DNA from: Solirubrobacterales bacterium
GTDB taxonomy: Bacteria > Actinomycetota > Thermoleophilia > Solirubrobacterales > 70-9
DNA: 46,917 nucleotides
NCBI GenBank assembly: GCA_020438445.1
Contig: JAGQUO010000008.1
Location: 1 to 46,917, forward strand
Direction of reading: 5' to 3'
The translations under genes were made by a program, and so were the position numbers. Below are positions 29,889 through 37,825 of the stretch, piece after piece. Position 1 is the first letter of the stretch. Each line of letters starts with the position of its first letter. Under the pieces are notes generated by a model. The model ran no database searches. It saw nothing but the letters and a program-made list of their open reading frames with translations, and was not told the origin of the DNA.

Positions 29889-31243
29889 CCCGGGGAGCCC
29901 TGGCCCGCGGAACGTCGGTCCTCGACCCGGCTGCCGGCGTCCGCCTCGGCGACGAGAGCGTCGATCCGCTCGAGCTTCGCGCCGACGGCATCGACCATCT
30001 CGTTGAGGCCGGACTTCGCTTTGTCCGAGCTGGTCTTGATGCTGGTCAGCGTCGATCTGATCGCCTGCGCCTGCCGCAGGCAGGACGTCGCCTCCTCGGC
30101 GACCGCCCGGACCTCGGCGCCGTCCACGGTCAACTCCCGGTCCCGCGCCATCGAGACGCGGGCGGCCGCGAGCCGGTACGCGACCGCGAGCGGGAGCGCG
30201 CCCGGCTCGTCGCGGTCGACCGCGACGATCAGCTTGTTGCCCTCGTACTCGCGGAGCTGCTCGCGACCGGCGGGGACCCGCTCCTCGCCGGCGACGACGA
30301 GCACTCCGTAGGAGGCGGCCCGAGCCGCCATCGCTTCGTTCAGCTCCTGCCAGGCGACGTTCTTGGAGAGCTTCTTGTCCTTGACCTCGAACACCACCCG
30401 GCCGAGCGCCGGCCCGTCGGCGGCGCCGAGCTCGACCAGGACGTCACCCTTCTTGCCGCCGCCCTCGGCACTCTCGGCGCCGGTGTGCGTCGCGCAGTCG
30501 CCGCGCGCCGCGGCGATCTCGGAGACGGCCTCGAAGACCCCCTCCTCGAACGTGAAGCCCTTCCGCGTCCCGGCCTCCTCGGCCTCGGCCACCCGCTGGT
30601 CTCCCTCGCTGCGCTCGAGCTGGACGCTGACCCGCTCGGTCAGCTCCCGCACCTGCGCGTGCAGGGCGCGGTTCTCCTTGCTGGTGCTCTCCCGCAGGGT
30701 CGCCAGCTCCTTGCGATGGCGCTCCTCGGCCTCCAGCATCAGCTTCGCGGAGCGGAGCTGGACGGCGACCAGGGGGTTGCTCGCGTCCTCGGTCGTCAGC
30801 ATCTTCTGCAGCTCCTGCTGCTGATGCTGGATCGCCGTGACCAGCATCTGCTTGATCTCGCCCTGGACCGAGTCGGCGCGATCGGTGTCGAAGTTCTCGG
30901 CGATGTGCTGGGCGATCTCGGCGCTGCCGGACTCGAGCGTCTCGCTGAGGTCCTCGTGGAGTTTCCCGACCCGTTCCTCGAAGACGCGCTGCACGTAATC
31001 GACGTTCGTCGCCGTTCCCTCGGTGTCGATCACCCGGGTGCCGATCTCGATCGCCTTCGTGACGGTCTCGGCCGGCGGGCTTCCGGCCTCGGCGCGCTCG
31101 CGGACCACCTTCGCAGCGCGCTCGTCCGCGACGGTCAGGCCGTCGATGACGATCCGGTCGCCGATCGCGCGAACCGAGCCGGAATCGTCCTCCAGCGGGA
31201 GCTGGCCGGGGCCTTCGAAATGCTGTCTCGGGGAGGCTTCCAT
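29885..31243 (-). CDS. Coiled-coil protein with a PD-(D/E)XK nuclease-like domain
   Basis: 452 residues from ATG 31243; GGGGAG lies 4 bases upstream. Residues 80-225 are a long helical, Glu/Arg/Gln-rich coiled coil. Residues 228-320 contain FTFEEGVFEAV, then GD at 266-267 (KKGDVLVEL) and E-V-K at 286-288 (VVFEVKDKKLS): the E...D...ExK layout of PD-(D/E)XK folds. A second helical region with a hydrophilic tail follows. It could act on DNA in the way RmuC-type coiled-coil proteins do, but no family is firmly recognised. It is divergent from the MarR gene. Confidence 0.75.
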   Translation of the reverse strand: MEASPRQHFEGPGQLPLEDDSGSVRAIGDRIVIDGLTVADERAAKVVRERAEAGSPPAETVTKAIEIGTRVIDTEGTATNVDYVQRVFEERVGKLHEDLSETLESGSAEIAQHIAENFDTDRADSVQGEIKQMLVTAIQHQQQELQKMLTTEDASNPLVAVQLRSAKLMLEAEERHRKELATLRESTSKENRALHAQVRELTERVSVQLERSEGDQRVAEAEEAGTRKGFTFEEGVFEAVSEIAAARGDCATHTGAESAEGGGKKGDVLVELGAADGPALGRVVFEVKDKKLSKNVAWQELNEAMAARAASYGVLVVAGEERVPAGREQLREYEGNKLIVAVDRDEPGALPLAVAYRLAAARVSMARDRELTVDGAEVRAVAEEATSCLRQAQAIRSTLTSIKTSSDKAKSGLNEMVDAVGAKLERIDALVAEADAGSRVEDRRSAGQGSPG

Positions 31244-31311
31244 CGGACTCCCCAAGGTAGTCGCGCCCCCGGATGCCTTCCTGACAGTGAGCGACCTCAC
31301 ACTCGAGTAGC

Positions 31312-31341
31312 TGCACACGTGCAATCGTTGCACTCGTGCAA
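31312..31341. promoter_or_regulatory. Two tandem MarR-type operators
   Basis: TGCAC-AC-GTGCA (31312-31323) and TTGCAC-TC-GTGCAA (31328-31341) are perfect inverted repeats with 2-bp spacers, centres 17 bp apart. They lie at the marR start, so autorepression of the MarR-MFS operon is likely. The divergent coiled-coil gene could be affected too. Confidence 0.7.
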
Positions 31342-31830
31342 GTATCCCCGCGAACCACCGACTCCGCCGCCGCAACCGGCGATCTCGTCCACGCGCTGAT
31401 GCGGACCATCATGCTCACGCCCGAGGACGACCACTTCAGGGTCATCGAGGAGAACGATCTGACCGTCTCCCAGGTCCGGGCGCTCGTGATGCTCGCCTGC
31501 AAGGACCCCGAGCCGATCGCCGGCGGTCGCATCGCCGAGCGGATCGGGGCCTCCGCGGCCGCCGTCAGCCGGGCGCTCGACGGCCTCGTCCAGAAGGGCT
31601 TCGTCGCCCGCCGCGAGTCGGCGGAGGACCGCCGCGTCCGCCTGTTCTCGATCACGGCACCCGGACGCGAGCTCGCCGAGGACCTGGTGGCCCTCCGCCG
31701 CGCGCAGATCGACCGCTTCCTGAACACGTTGACCGCAGAGCAGCGCCACCGCGTCCGCGAGGCACTCGCGCCGCTCGCCGCCGCCGGGCTGATCCCGGCG
31801 GATCCGACCGAGAACGAGGAGACCCCTTGA
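31336..31830 (+). CDS. MarR-family transcriptional regulator
   Basis: 164 residues. LTVSQVRALVMLACKD and GGRIAERIGASAAAVSRALDGLVQKGFVARRES (in parts: IAERIGASAAAVSRALDGL) form the winged helix, with the wing DRRVRLFSITAPG. The first candidate start is GTG 31336, inside the second operator; no ribosome binding site precedes it, so a slightly later start is possible. It should repress itself and the downstream exporter and release on binding a phenolic or drug-like ligand. Its TGA overlaps the exporter's TTG. Confidence 0.9.
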   Translation: MQVSPRTTDSAAATGDLVHALMRTIMLTPEDDHFRVIEENDLTVSQVRALVMLACKDPEPIAGGRIAERIGASAAAVSRALDGLVQKGFVARRESAEDRRVRLFSITAPGRELAEDLVALRRAQIDRFLNTLTAEQRHRVREALAPLAAAGLIPADPTENEETP

Positions 31831-33440
31831 CCCAGCGCTTCGGACACCTGATCACCGACGAGAACGCCAAGTGGTGGACGCTGGCGGCGATGTGCTTCGC
31901 CCTGTTCATGATCATGCTCGACAACACGGTCATGAACGTGGCACTTCCGTCCATCCAGAAGGACCTCGGTGCCTCGATCTCCTCGCTCGAGTGGGTGGTG
32001 AACGGCTACAGCCTCTCGTTCGCGGTTCTGCTCGCCACCGGCGGTCGCCTCGGCGACATCCTCGGCCGGCGGCGGATGTTCATGACCGGTGTCGTGCTGT
32101 TCGCGCTCTCCTCGGCCACCGCCGGGCTCGCGCCGTCGACCGGCGCGCTCGTCGCGAGCCGCGTCACCCAGGGGGTCGGCGCCGCGCTGATGATGCCGGC
32201 GACGCTCTCGATCATCACCAACGCCTTCCCCCCGTCCGAGCGCGGCCGCGCGATCGGCACCTGGGCCGGGGTCTCGGCGCTCGCGCTCGCGCTCGGGCCG
32301 CTGCTCGGCGGCTTCCTGACCGAGCACGTCTCCTGGCGCGCGATCTTCTACCTCAACATCCCCGTGGCCGCGGGGGCGATCGTCACGGCGCTCTTCGCAG
32401 TCCGCGAGTCGCGCGACGAGACCGTCGGCCGGGAGATCGACTGGGCCGGCACCGCGGTCCTCACGGCCGGTCTCACCGCGGGGGTGCTCGCCCTGATCGA
32501 GGGCAACAGCTGGGGCTGGGGATCGGAGCGGATCATCGGCCTGATCGCCGCGTCGATCGTCCTCCTGCTCGCCTTCGGCTGGGTCGAGGGCCGGGTTCGC
32601 GCCCCGATCGTCCAGTTCGAGTTCCTGCGGAACCGGAACTTCTTCGGTGCCCTGACCGTCGCTTTCATCATCTCGTTCGCGATGCTCGGGATGTTCTTCT
32701 TCATGGCCCTCTACATCCAGAACATCCTCGGCTACTCGCCGCTGGAGGCGGGCGTCAGGTTCCTCCCGACCACGCTCGTGATCATGGTCGTGGCGCCGAT
32801 CGCGGGCCGGATGACCGACCGGATCGGCCCGCGCCTGCCGATCGTCGCCGGGCTCACGCTCGTCGCCGCCTCGCTGTTCCTGCAGGCACAGATCTCCGAC
32901 ACCTCGGGATACGGCTCGCTGCTCGTGCCGTTCATCCTCATGGGCTTCGGGATCGGACTGACCATGTCGCCGATGTCGACGGCCGCGATGAACGCCGTCG
33001 ACGTCGCCAAATCGGGTCTGGCCTCCGGCCTGCTCTCGATGTTCCGCATGGTCGGCGGGACCTTCGGCGTCGCCGTCCTCGGAGCGATCTTCCAGGGAAG
33101 CAGCCGCGACACCCTGGAGTCGGCGCTCAGCGGGTCGGGTATTCCCGCCTCCCAGGTCCAGACGATCTCCGAGCAGCTCGGGAGCGGCGGTCTCGATCAG
33201 ACCCTCTCCGGCCTCCCGCCCGACGTCGCCCGGCAGGCCGGTGCGGCCGCCCACGATGCCTTCATCAGCGGCCTCACCACCTCGATCGGGATCTCGGCTG
33301 CGGTTGCGGCGGGCGGAGCCGTGCTGGCGTGGTTCCTGATCGCCGGCAGGACCCCCGATCGGGCCGGGGAGACGGAGCAGCCCGGCGCGGCCGAAGCCCC
33401 GGCAGCGGTGCCGGAGCTGGCTCGCGGCGTCGCCGAGTAG
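31827..33440 (+). CDS. MFS exporter, DHA2 (14-helix, EmrB/QacA) family
   Basis: 537 residues from TTG 31827, overlapping the MarR stop (TTGA); GAGGAG is just upstream. MIMLDNTVMNVALPSI is the DHA2 helix 1 motif (LDxTxVNVALP), GGRLGDILGRRR is MFS motif A, and LGPLLGGFLTEHVSWRAIFYLNIP (in parts LGPLLGG and WRAIFYLNIP) is motif C. It is a proton-driven drug or metabolite exporter of the inner membrane, controlled by the adjoining MarR repressor. Confidence 0.94.
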   Translation: MTQRFGHLITDENAKWWTLAAMCFALFMIMLDNTVMNVALPSIQKDLGASISSLEWVVNGYSLSFAVLLATGGRLGDILGRRRMFMTGVVLFALSSATAGLAPSTGALVASRVTQGVGAALMMPATLSIITNAFPPSERGRAIGTWAGVSALALALGPLLGGFLTEHVSWRAIFYLNIPVAAGAIVTALFAVRESRDETVGREIDWAGTAVLTAGLTAGVLALIEGNSWGWGSERIIGLIAASIVLLLAFGWVEGRVRAPIVQFEFLRNRNFFGALTVAFIISFAMLGMFFFMALYIQNILGYSPLEAGVRFLPTTLVIMVVAPIAGRMTDRIGPRLPIVAGLTLVAASLFLQAQISDTSGYGSLLVPFILMGFGIGLTMSPMSTAAMNAVDVAKSGLASGLLSMFRMVGGTFGVAVLGAIFQGSSRDTLESALSGSGIPASQVQTISEQLGSGGLDQTLSGLPPDVARQAGAAAHDAFISGLTTSIGISAAVAAGGAVLAWFLIAGRTPDRAGETEQPGAAEAPAAVPELARGVAE

Positions 33441-33446
33441 CGCGGC

Positions 33447-33461
33447 GCCGGGCTCCCCGGC
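33447..33461 (+). terminator. Short hairpin after the exporter gene
   Basis: GCCGGG-CTC-CCCGGC, a 6-bp all-GC stem 7 bp after the TAG. Weak but well placed. Confidence 0.4.
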
Positions 33462-33518
33462 CTGCGATCCGTCGATACCATCCGGCCCGCTTCGAGACCC
33501 ATTCGACCGAGGAGAGAC

Positions 33519-34775
33519 GTGGCCGTAGACATCGCTGAAGTCGCCAAGCTGGACGTGGAGCCCGGCACCCTGCCGGAGAAGATGGCCGCCTGGGTGATCC
33601 GACAGGAGCGCGAGAGCGAGCCGAAGGACGCCTTCCAGGTCGAGGAGGTCGAGGTCCCCGAGCCCGGCGCCTTCGAGGTCATCGTCCGGGTGATGGCCGC
33701 CGGCGTCAACTTCAACAACGTCTGGGCGGCGCTCGGCAAGCCGGTGTCGGTGTTCGGCTACGGGGACCACCCCGAGTACGGGCATCACATCGGCGGCTCC
33801 GACGCGAGCGGGGTCGTCTGGAAGGTCGGCCCGGGCGTGACCAACTGGAAGCCGGGCGACGAGGTCGTGATCCACTGCAACCAGGCCTCCTACGAGGACG
33901 TCGAGGTCCACGGGCTCGACCCGATGGCGGCCCCCTCTCAGCGGATCTGGGGCTACGAGACGACCTGGGGGAGCTTCGCGCAGTTCACCAAGGTCCAGGC
34001 CCAGCAGCTGCTCCCGAAGCCGGAGAACCTCTCCTGGGTCGACTGCTCCGCCTACGGCCTCACCTACTTCACCGCCTACCGCATGCTGATGAACCGGGCG
34101 AAGCTGCAGGCGGGGCACAACGTCCTGATCTGGGGCGCTGCCGGCGGGCTCGGCGTCTTCGCCACCCAGCTCTGCAAGGCGGCCGGGGCGAACGCCGTCG
34201 GCGTCGTCTCCTCACCGGAGAAGGGTGAGCTCGTCAAGCAGCTCGGAGCCGTCGGGTACATCGACCGCAACGAGTTCAAGGGCATGATGCGGACCGGCGA
34301 CGAGACGCCGGAGGAGGAGAAGGAGCGCTTCAAGGAGTCGCGGGCCTTCGCGAAGAAGGTCAAGGGCATCCTCGGGGACGCCCCCGACATCGTCTTCGAG
34401 CACGTCGGCAAGGCGACGTTCCCGACCTCCGTGTTCACGGTCAAGCCGTTCGGAAAGGTCGTCATCTGCGGCGCGACTTCGGGATACACGCTCGACTTCG
34501 ACGTCCGCTACCTGTGGATGAAGCAGAAGGAGATCCTCGGCTCGCACTTCGCGAACGCCTACGAGTGCATGATGGCGAACCAGCTCATGGCCGAGGGCAA
34601 GGTGCGCCCGGTGTTGTCGAAGTCGATGGACTTCGACGGCGTCCCCGAGGCGCATCAGATGATGCACGAGAACCGGCACTCCGGAAAGATCACGATCCGC
34701 GTCGGCGCCACCGACGACCACAGCGGCAAGACCGCGGCAGGCGACGGCGCGATCTGGGCCGAGGTCGGCGCCTAG
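33519..34775 (+). CDS. ccr: Crotonyl-CoA carboxylase/reductase
   Basis: 418 residues from GTG 33519 (GGAGAG upstream). It is a medium-chain dehydrogenase fold with the Ccr-specific stretches NFNNVWAALGKPVSVFGYGD, GHHIGGSDASGVVWKVG and QRIWGYETTWGSFAQFTKVQ. The NADPH loop is IWGAAGGLGVFATQL. Ccr reductively carboxylates crotonyl-CoA to ethylmalonyl-CoA, the defining step of the ethylmalonyl-CoA pathway and a source of polyketide extender units. The active-site Asn in NFNNVW and the Glu in YETT are present. The mutase expected to use its product is at 41948. Confidence 0.94.
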   Translation: MAVDIAEVAKLDVEPGTLPEKMAAWVIRQERESEPKDAFQVEEVEVPEPGAFEVIVRVMAAGVNFNNVWAALGKPVSVFGYGDHPEYGHHIGGSDASGVVWKVGPGVTNWKPGDEVVIHCNQASYEDVEVHGLDPMAAPSQRIWGYETTWGSFAQFTKVQAQQLLPKPENLSWVDCSAYGLTYFTAYRMLMNRAKLQAGHNVLIWGAAGGLGVFATQLCKAAGANAVGVVSSPEKGELVKQLGAVGYIDRNEFKGMMRTGDETPEEEKERFKESRAFAKKVKGILGDAPDIVFEHVGKATFPTSVFTVKPFGKVVICGATSGYTLDFDVRYLWMKQKEILGSHFANAYECMMANQLMAEGKVRPVLSKSMDFDGVPEAHQMMHENRHSGKITIRVGATDDHSGKTAAGDGAIWAEVGA

Positions 34776-34793
34776 CAGGCGGCCGCAGGGCGA

Positions 34794-34824
34794 GACGGGC
34801 ACCCGCCGGCGGCGGGCGCCCGTC
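34794..34824. terminator. Strong bidirectional hairpin between convergent genes
   Basis: Arms GACGGGCACCCGCC and GGCGGGCGCCCGTC pair at 13 of 14 positions around a GGC loop. It lies between the ccr stop and the stop of the 34849-35220 gene. Confidence 0.8.
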
Positions 34825-34848
34825 CCTGATCGTCTCGGCTCCGCCTCG

Positions 34849-35220
34849 CTAGGCCAGCGCCGGGCGGGAGGCGCGGAGAACGGAGGCGGCGATGCCGACG
34901 AAGCCGACCTCGAGCAGCACCGAGAGGATCCCGGACAGCTCCCACTCCGACTCGTGGAAGCCGGGAAGGCCGGTCGTCCGCGAGAGGACGAAGCCGACGG
35001 CCATGCCGGCGGAGAGGAGCGCCCCGGCCGTCCAGGCGCCGGGATCGCTCCGGCGCCAGAGGCGGGAGGCGACGAGGAGCGCCGCGATGCCGCCGAGGAT
35101 GAACCCGAGCCCGACCCAGGCCCGCTCGCCGAAGTACTCGGGGGCGAGGACCAGATGGATCGCGCCGGTGGCCGCGACCATCGCCGCGCCGATCCGGCGA
35201 AGCTGTGATTCGTTCTGCAT
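34849..35220 (-). CDS. Small four-helix membrane protein
   Basis: 123 residues from ATG 35220; AAGGAAGGGAA directly before it is a strong ribosome binding site. Four hydrophobic segments are seen: IGAAMVAATGAIHLVLA, VGLGFILGGIAALLVA, AGALLSAGMAVGFVL and SVLLEVGFVGIAASVL. A short motif GLPGFHESEWE lies in a loop. I do not recognise a named family. It is divergent from the two-component system that begins at 35363 and may belong to its regulon, but nothing shows this directly. Confidence 0.78.
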   Translation of the reverse strand: MQNESQLRRIGAAMVAATGAIHLVLAPEYFGERAWVGLGFILGGIAALLVASRLWRRSDPGAWTAGALLSAGMAVGFVLSRTTGLPGFHESEWELSGILSVLLEVGFVGIAASVLRASRPALA

Positions 35221-35349
35221 TTCCCTTCCTTTCGTGGGGAGCGAGGAGAGTCGGGCGATCGTCGGGCGCCGCGCTAAGGCGACTCCCAGAACTCGATGAG
35301 ATTCCTCTCAGATACGCGGGACGGCGCCCGTGGCGGGCGATCACGCGTC

Positions 35350-35355
35350 TAGAGT
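35350..35355 (+). promoter_or_regulatory. Candidate leaderless -10 box (TAGAGT) of the two-component operon
   Basis: TAGAGT-CGGGCCG-ATG: seven-base spacer to the response-regulator start at 35363. Confidence 0.55.
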
Positions 35356-35362
35356 CGGGCCG

Positions 35363-36031
35363 ATGCGAATCGTGGTCGTCGAGGACGAGCCGGCCATCGC
35401 CGACTTCCTGGTCCGCGGCCTCGAGGCAGCGGGATATTCGGTTGCCCTCGCGACCGACGGGCCCGGCGGCGAGAGGCTGATCCTCGACGGCGAAGCAGAT
35501 CTCGTCGTCCTCGACCTGATGCTGCCGGGGAAGAGCGGGCTCGACGTGCTCGCGGCGATCAGGCCGGTGCGCCCGAACCTGCCGGTGATCATCCTCTCGG
35601 CCAAGGGCGAGATCGAGGACAGGATCGCCGGGTTGGACAGCGGCGCCACCGATTACGTCACGAAGCCGTTCTCGGTGCCGGAGCTGCTCGCGCGGGTGCG
35701 CGCCCACCTCCGCACCGGAAGCGCGGAGGGCGGAAGGATGCGCGCCGGAGCGCTGGAGATCGACCTCCTCAGCCGCCGCGTCTGGTCGCACGGCGAGGAG
35801 ATCGCGCTCTCGCCCCGGGAGTTCTCGCTGCTCGCGTGCTTCGCTCGCCATCCCGGCGAGGCGCTGAGCCGCGAGCGGCTCCTGGCCGAGGCCTGGGGAT
35901 ACGAGCACGACCCCGGCACCAACGTCGTCGACGTCTACGTCGGCTACCTGCGCCGTAAGCTCGGCGACCCGGCGGCGATCGAGACCGTGCGCTCCGCCGG
36001 CTATCGCCTGCCGGCGGGAGCGGAGCGATGA
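35363..36031 (+). CDS. OmpR/PhoB-family response regulator
   Basis: 222 residues. The receiver domain has VVVEDE (acidic pair), VVLDLMLPG (phospho-acceptor Asp), ILSAKG and VTKPF (Lys). The C-terminal winged helix runs from about residue 125: EIALSPREFSLLACFARHPG and VVDVYVGYLRRKL with TVRSAGYRL. All phospho-relay residues are present. The in-frame start upstream at 35330 is rejected because TAGAGT lies seven bases before ATG 35363. ATGA overlap couples it to the kinase. Confidence 0.95.
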   Translation: MRIVVVEDEPAIADFLVRGLEAAGYSVALATDGPGGERLILDGEADLVVLDLMLPGKSGLDVLAAIRPVRPNLPVIILSAKGEIEDRIAGLDSGATDYVTKPFSVPELLARVRAHLRTGSAEGGRMRAGALEIDLLSRRVWSHGEEIALSPREFSLLACFARHPGEALSRERLLAEAWGYEHDPGTNVVDVYVGYLRRKLGDPAAIETVRSAGYRLPAGAER

Positions 36032-37461
36032 GCCTCCGCACCCGGCTGTCGCTGTCGATCGCCGCGCTCGTCCTGGTCTCGGTCACGGCATTGGGGATCG
36101 CGGTCTACAACCTGGTCGGCAGCCGGCTCGATGACAGGACCGACTCCGAGCTCGCCGTCCAGGCGGACGCCCTCGCCCGGGCGATCGCAAGCGCGCCCCC
36201 GGGCCGGGAGGCCGACGCCGCACGGGCATACATCGGCGGCCAGGCCCTGGCCGGATCGCGGCTGCTGATCGCCCAGGTCCCCGGGGCCGCGACCCCGATC
36301 AGCAACCAGTCGCCGCTCCTCGTCGACCACAGCGAGGACGGCCCCGGCGACGGGCACGATGGCGAGGAGGCCGAGGAGGAGGAGGAGCACGCGCAGATCC
36401 GGGACCTGCTCGGCGCCGATCCCGGCTACAGCACGATCGAGCTCGCCGAGAGCGGCGACCTCAGGCTCCTGACCAGGGAGGTGCCGACCGCCGCGGGAAC
36501 CGCGGTCGTCCAGGCCGGCGAGCCGGCTGCCGCCACCGAACAGGCGCAGCACCAGGTCGCCGGGACCTTCCTGCTGATCGGCTCGCTGACCGTGGTGGCG
36601 GCCGGACTGCTCGGCCTGCTGATCGCCGCGCGGACCGCGCGTCCGCTGGAGCGGATGGCAGGGCGCGCGACCGAGGTCGACGCCGGGCGGCTCGATCTCC
36701 GCATGGACGAGCACACCCGCGTCGGGGAGATCGCGGCGCTGGCCGAGAGCTTCGATCGGATGCTCGACCGCCTCGAGGCGTCCTTCCGCTCCCAGCGGGC
36801 GTTCGTCGCCGACGCCTCCCACGAGCTGAGGACCCCGCTCACGGCCATCCTCGGACAGGCCCAGGTGCTGGCGGCGAACCCGGAGCCCGATCCGGACGAG
36901 GTCGCCCGGGTCACCGCGCTGATCGAGCGCGAGGCGGAGCGGATGGGTGCCCTGATCGATGGCCTGCTCCAGCTCGAGCGGATCGAAGCCGAGGAGGCGG
37001 CCGAGCGGCCCGGGCCCTTCGACCTAGCCGCCGTCGCCGCCGAGGTGGTGGCCGCGCTTCCCGTGCCGCAGGCGGACCGGATCGAGGTCGATTCGAGCGC
37101 ATCGGTGACGGCCGTCGGCAGGCGCGAGGACACGATCAGGATCACCCGCAACCTGGTAGCCAACGCGCTCTCCCACGGCCGTGAGCGCGTGTTGGTCACG
37201 GTCGGCACCGGCACCGGCGAGGTCACCCTGACCGTCGATGACGACGGCCCCGGCATCCCGCCGGAGGACCGCGAGCGGGTCTTCGAGCGGTTCGCCCGGC
37301 TCGAGGCGTCGCGCAGCCGCGAATACGGCGGCTCCGGCCTCGGGCTGGCGATCTCGCGGGAGCTCGCACGTGCGCAGGGCGCGCGGATCGAGGTCGGCGA
37401 CTCGCCACTGGGCGGAGCGCGGCTGACCCTGTGCATGCCGAGCGGAGCCGCCGGTCAATAA
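36028..37461 (+). CDS. Sensor histidine kinase with an acidic/His extracytoplasmic segment
   Basis: 477 residues. Two membrane helices (about 13-33 and 178-200) bound an exported sensor of about 145 residues. HAMP follows (ARTARPLERMAGRATEVDAG), then the H-box DASHELRTPL with the phospho-acceptor His, the N-box NLVANALSHG, the G1 DDDGPGIP, and GGSGLGLAIS. The exported segment contains a run of aspartate, glutamate and three histidines near residues 101-122 (HSEDGPGDGHDGEE followed by AEEEEEH). Such a patch could bind divalent metals or cationic peptides. It is transcribed with the response regulator at 35363. Confidence 0.95.
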   Translation: MSLRTRLSLSIAALVLVSVTALGIAVYNLVGSRLDDRTDSELAVQADALARAIASAPPGREADAARAYIGGQALAGSRLLIAQVPGAATPISNQSPLLVDHSEDGPGDGHDGEEAEEEEEHAQIRDLLGADPGYSTIELAESGDLRLLTREVPTAAGTAVVQAGEPAAATEQAQHQVAGTFLLIGSLTVVAAGLLGLLIAARTARPLERMAGRATEVDAGRLDLRMDEHTRVGEIAALAESFDRMLDRLEASFRSQRAFVADASHELRTPLTAILGQAQVLAANPEPDPDEVARVTALIEREAERMGALIDGLLQLERIEAEEAAERPGPFDLAAVAAEVVAALPVPQADRIEVDSSASVTAVGRREDTIRITRNLVANALSHGRERVLVTVGTGTGEVTLTVDDDGPGIPPEDRERVFERFARLEASRSREYGGSGLGLAISRELARAQGARIEVGDSPLGGARLTLCMPSGAAGQ

Positions 37462-37464
37462 GAT
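37459..37464 (+). promoter_or_regulatory. Candidate -10 box (TAAGAT) overlapping the kinase stop codon
   Basis: TAAGAT with a 9-nt spacer to ATG 37474. The TAA stop of the kinase gene forms its first three bases. Confidence 0.4.
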
Positions 37465-37473
37465 GCGCGCGTC

Positions 37474-37773
37474 ATGGCCGAGGTCAACGTAATCAACTGG
37501 CACATCAACCCGTTCCGGGCCGACCGCTGGTACGAGACCTGGATGCCCGCCCTCGAGCGCGCGCCGTCCTTCGGCGCGACCTCATTCACGCTGACCAGGT
37601 CGGAGGACGACCACCTGCTGTTCGTGCAGACGACCGTCTGGGAGTCGCGAGCCGACTGGGACCGATTCTGGAGCTCGGACGAGGTGGCGGCGGCCCGCGA
37701 GGCGACGCTCAGCTACTACAACAAGCCCGTGCTGCCGGTCTGGCACGTCCTGATCGCCGCCGAACGCGACTGA
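37474..37773 (+). CDS. Small protein of dimeric alpha/beta-barrel type
   Basis: 99 residues. VNVINWHINPFRADRWYETWMPALERA, TSFTLTRSEDDHLLFVQTTVWES (in parts TLTRSEDDHLLFVQ) and ADWDRFWSSDEVAAAREATLSYY follow the beta-alpha-beta plan of ferredoxin-like dimeric barrels such as antibiotic-monooxygenase or EthD-type proteins. Tryptophans and histidines are frequent. No cofactor motif is evident and the function is open. A separate promoter is likely despite only 12 bp after the kinase. Confidence 0.75.
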   Translation: MAEVNVINWHINPFRADRWYETWMPALERAPSFGATSFTLTRSEDDHLLFVQTTVWESRADWDRFWSSDEVAAAREATLSYYNKPVLPVWHVLIAAERD

Positions 37774-37813
37774 ACCGGTCCAACCAGTACGCGCCGGCGG
37801 GCCCCGAGGTGCT

Positions 37814-37819
37814 TAGATT
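37814..37819 (+). promoter_or_regulatory. Candidate leaderless -10 box (TAGATT) of the hydroxylase gene
   Basis: TAGATT-CGGGCC-GTG, six-base spacer to 37826. Confidence 0.55.
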
Positions 37820-37825
37820 CGGGCC

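Noticed and set aside
30444-34118. Very long open frame (over 1,200 codons) on minus across the MarR, MFS and ccr genes
   Set aside because: It is opposite three strongly supported plus-strand genes, has low-complexity composition rich in Asp, Arg and Gly, and shows no domain. High GC content creates such frames.
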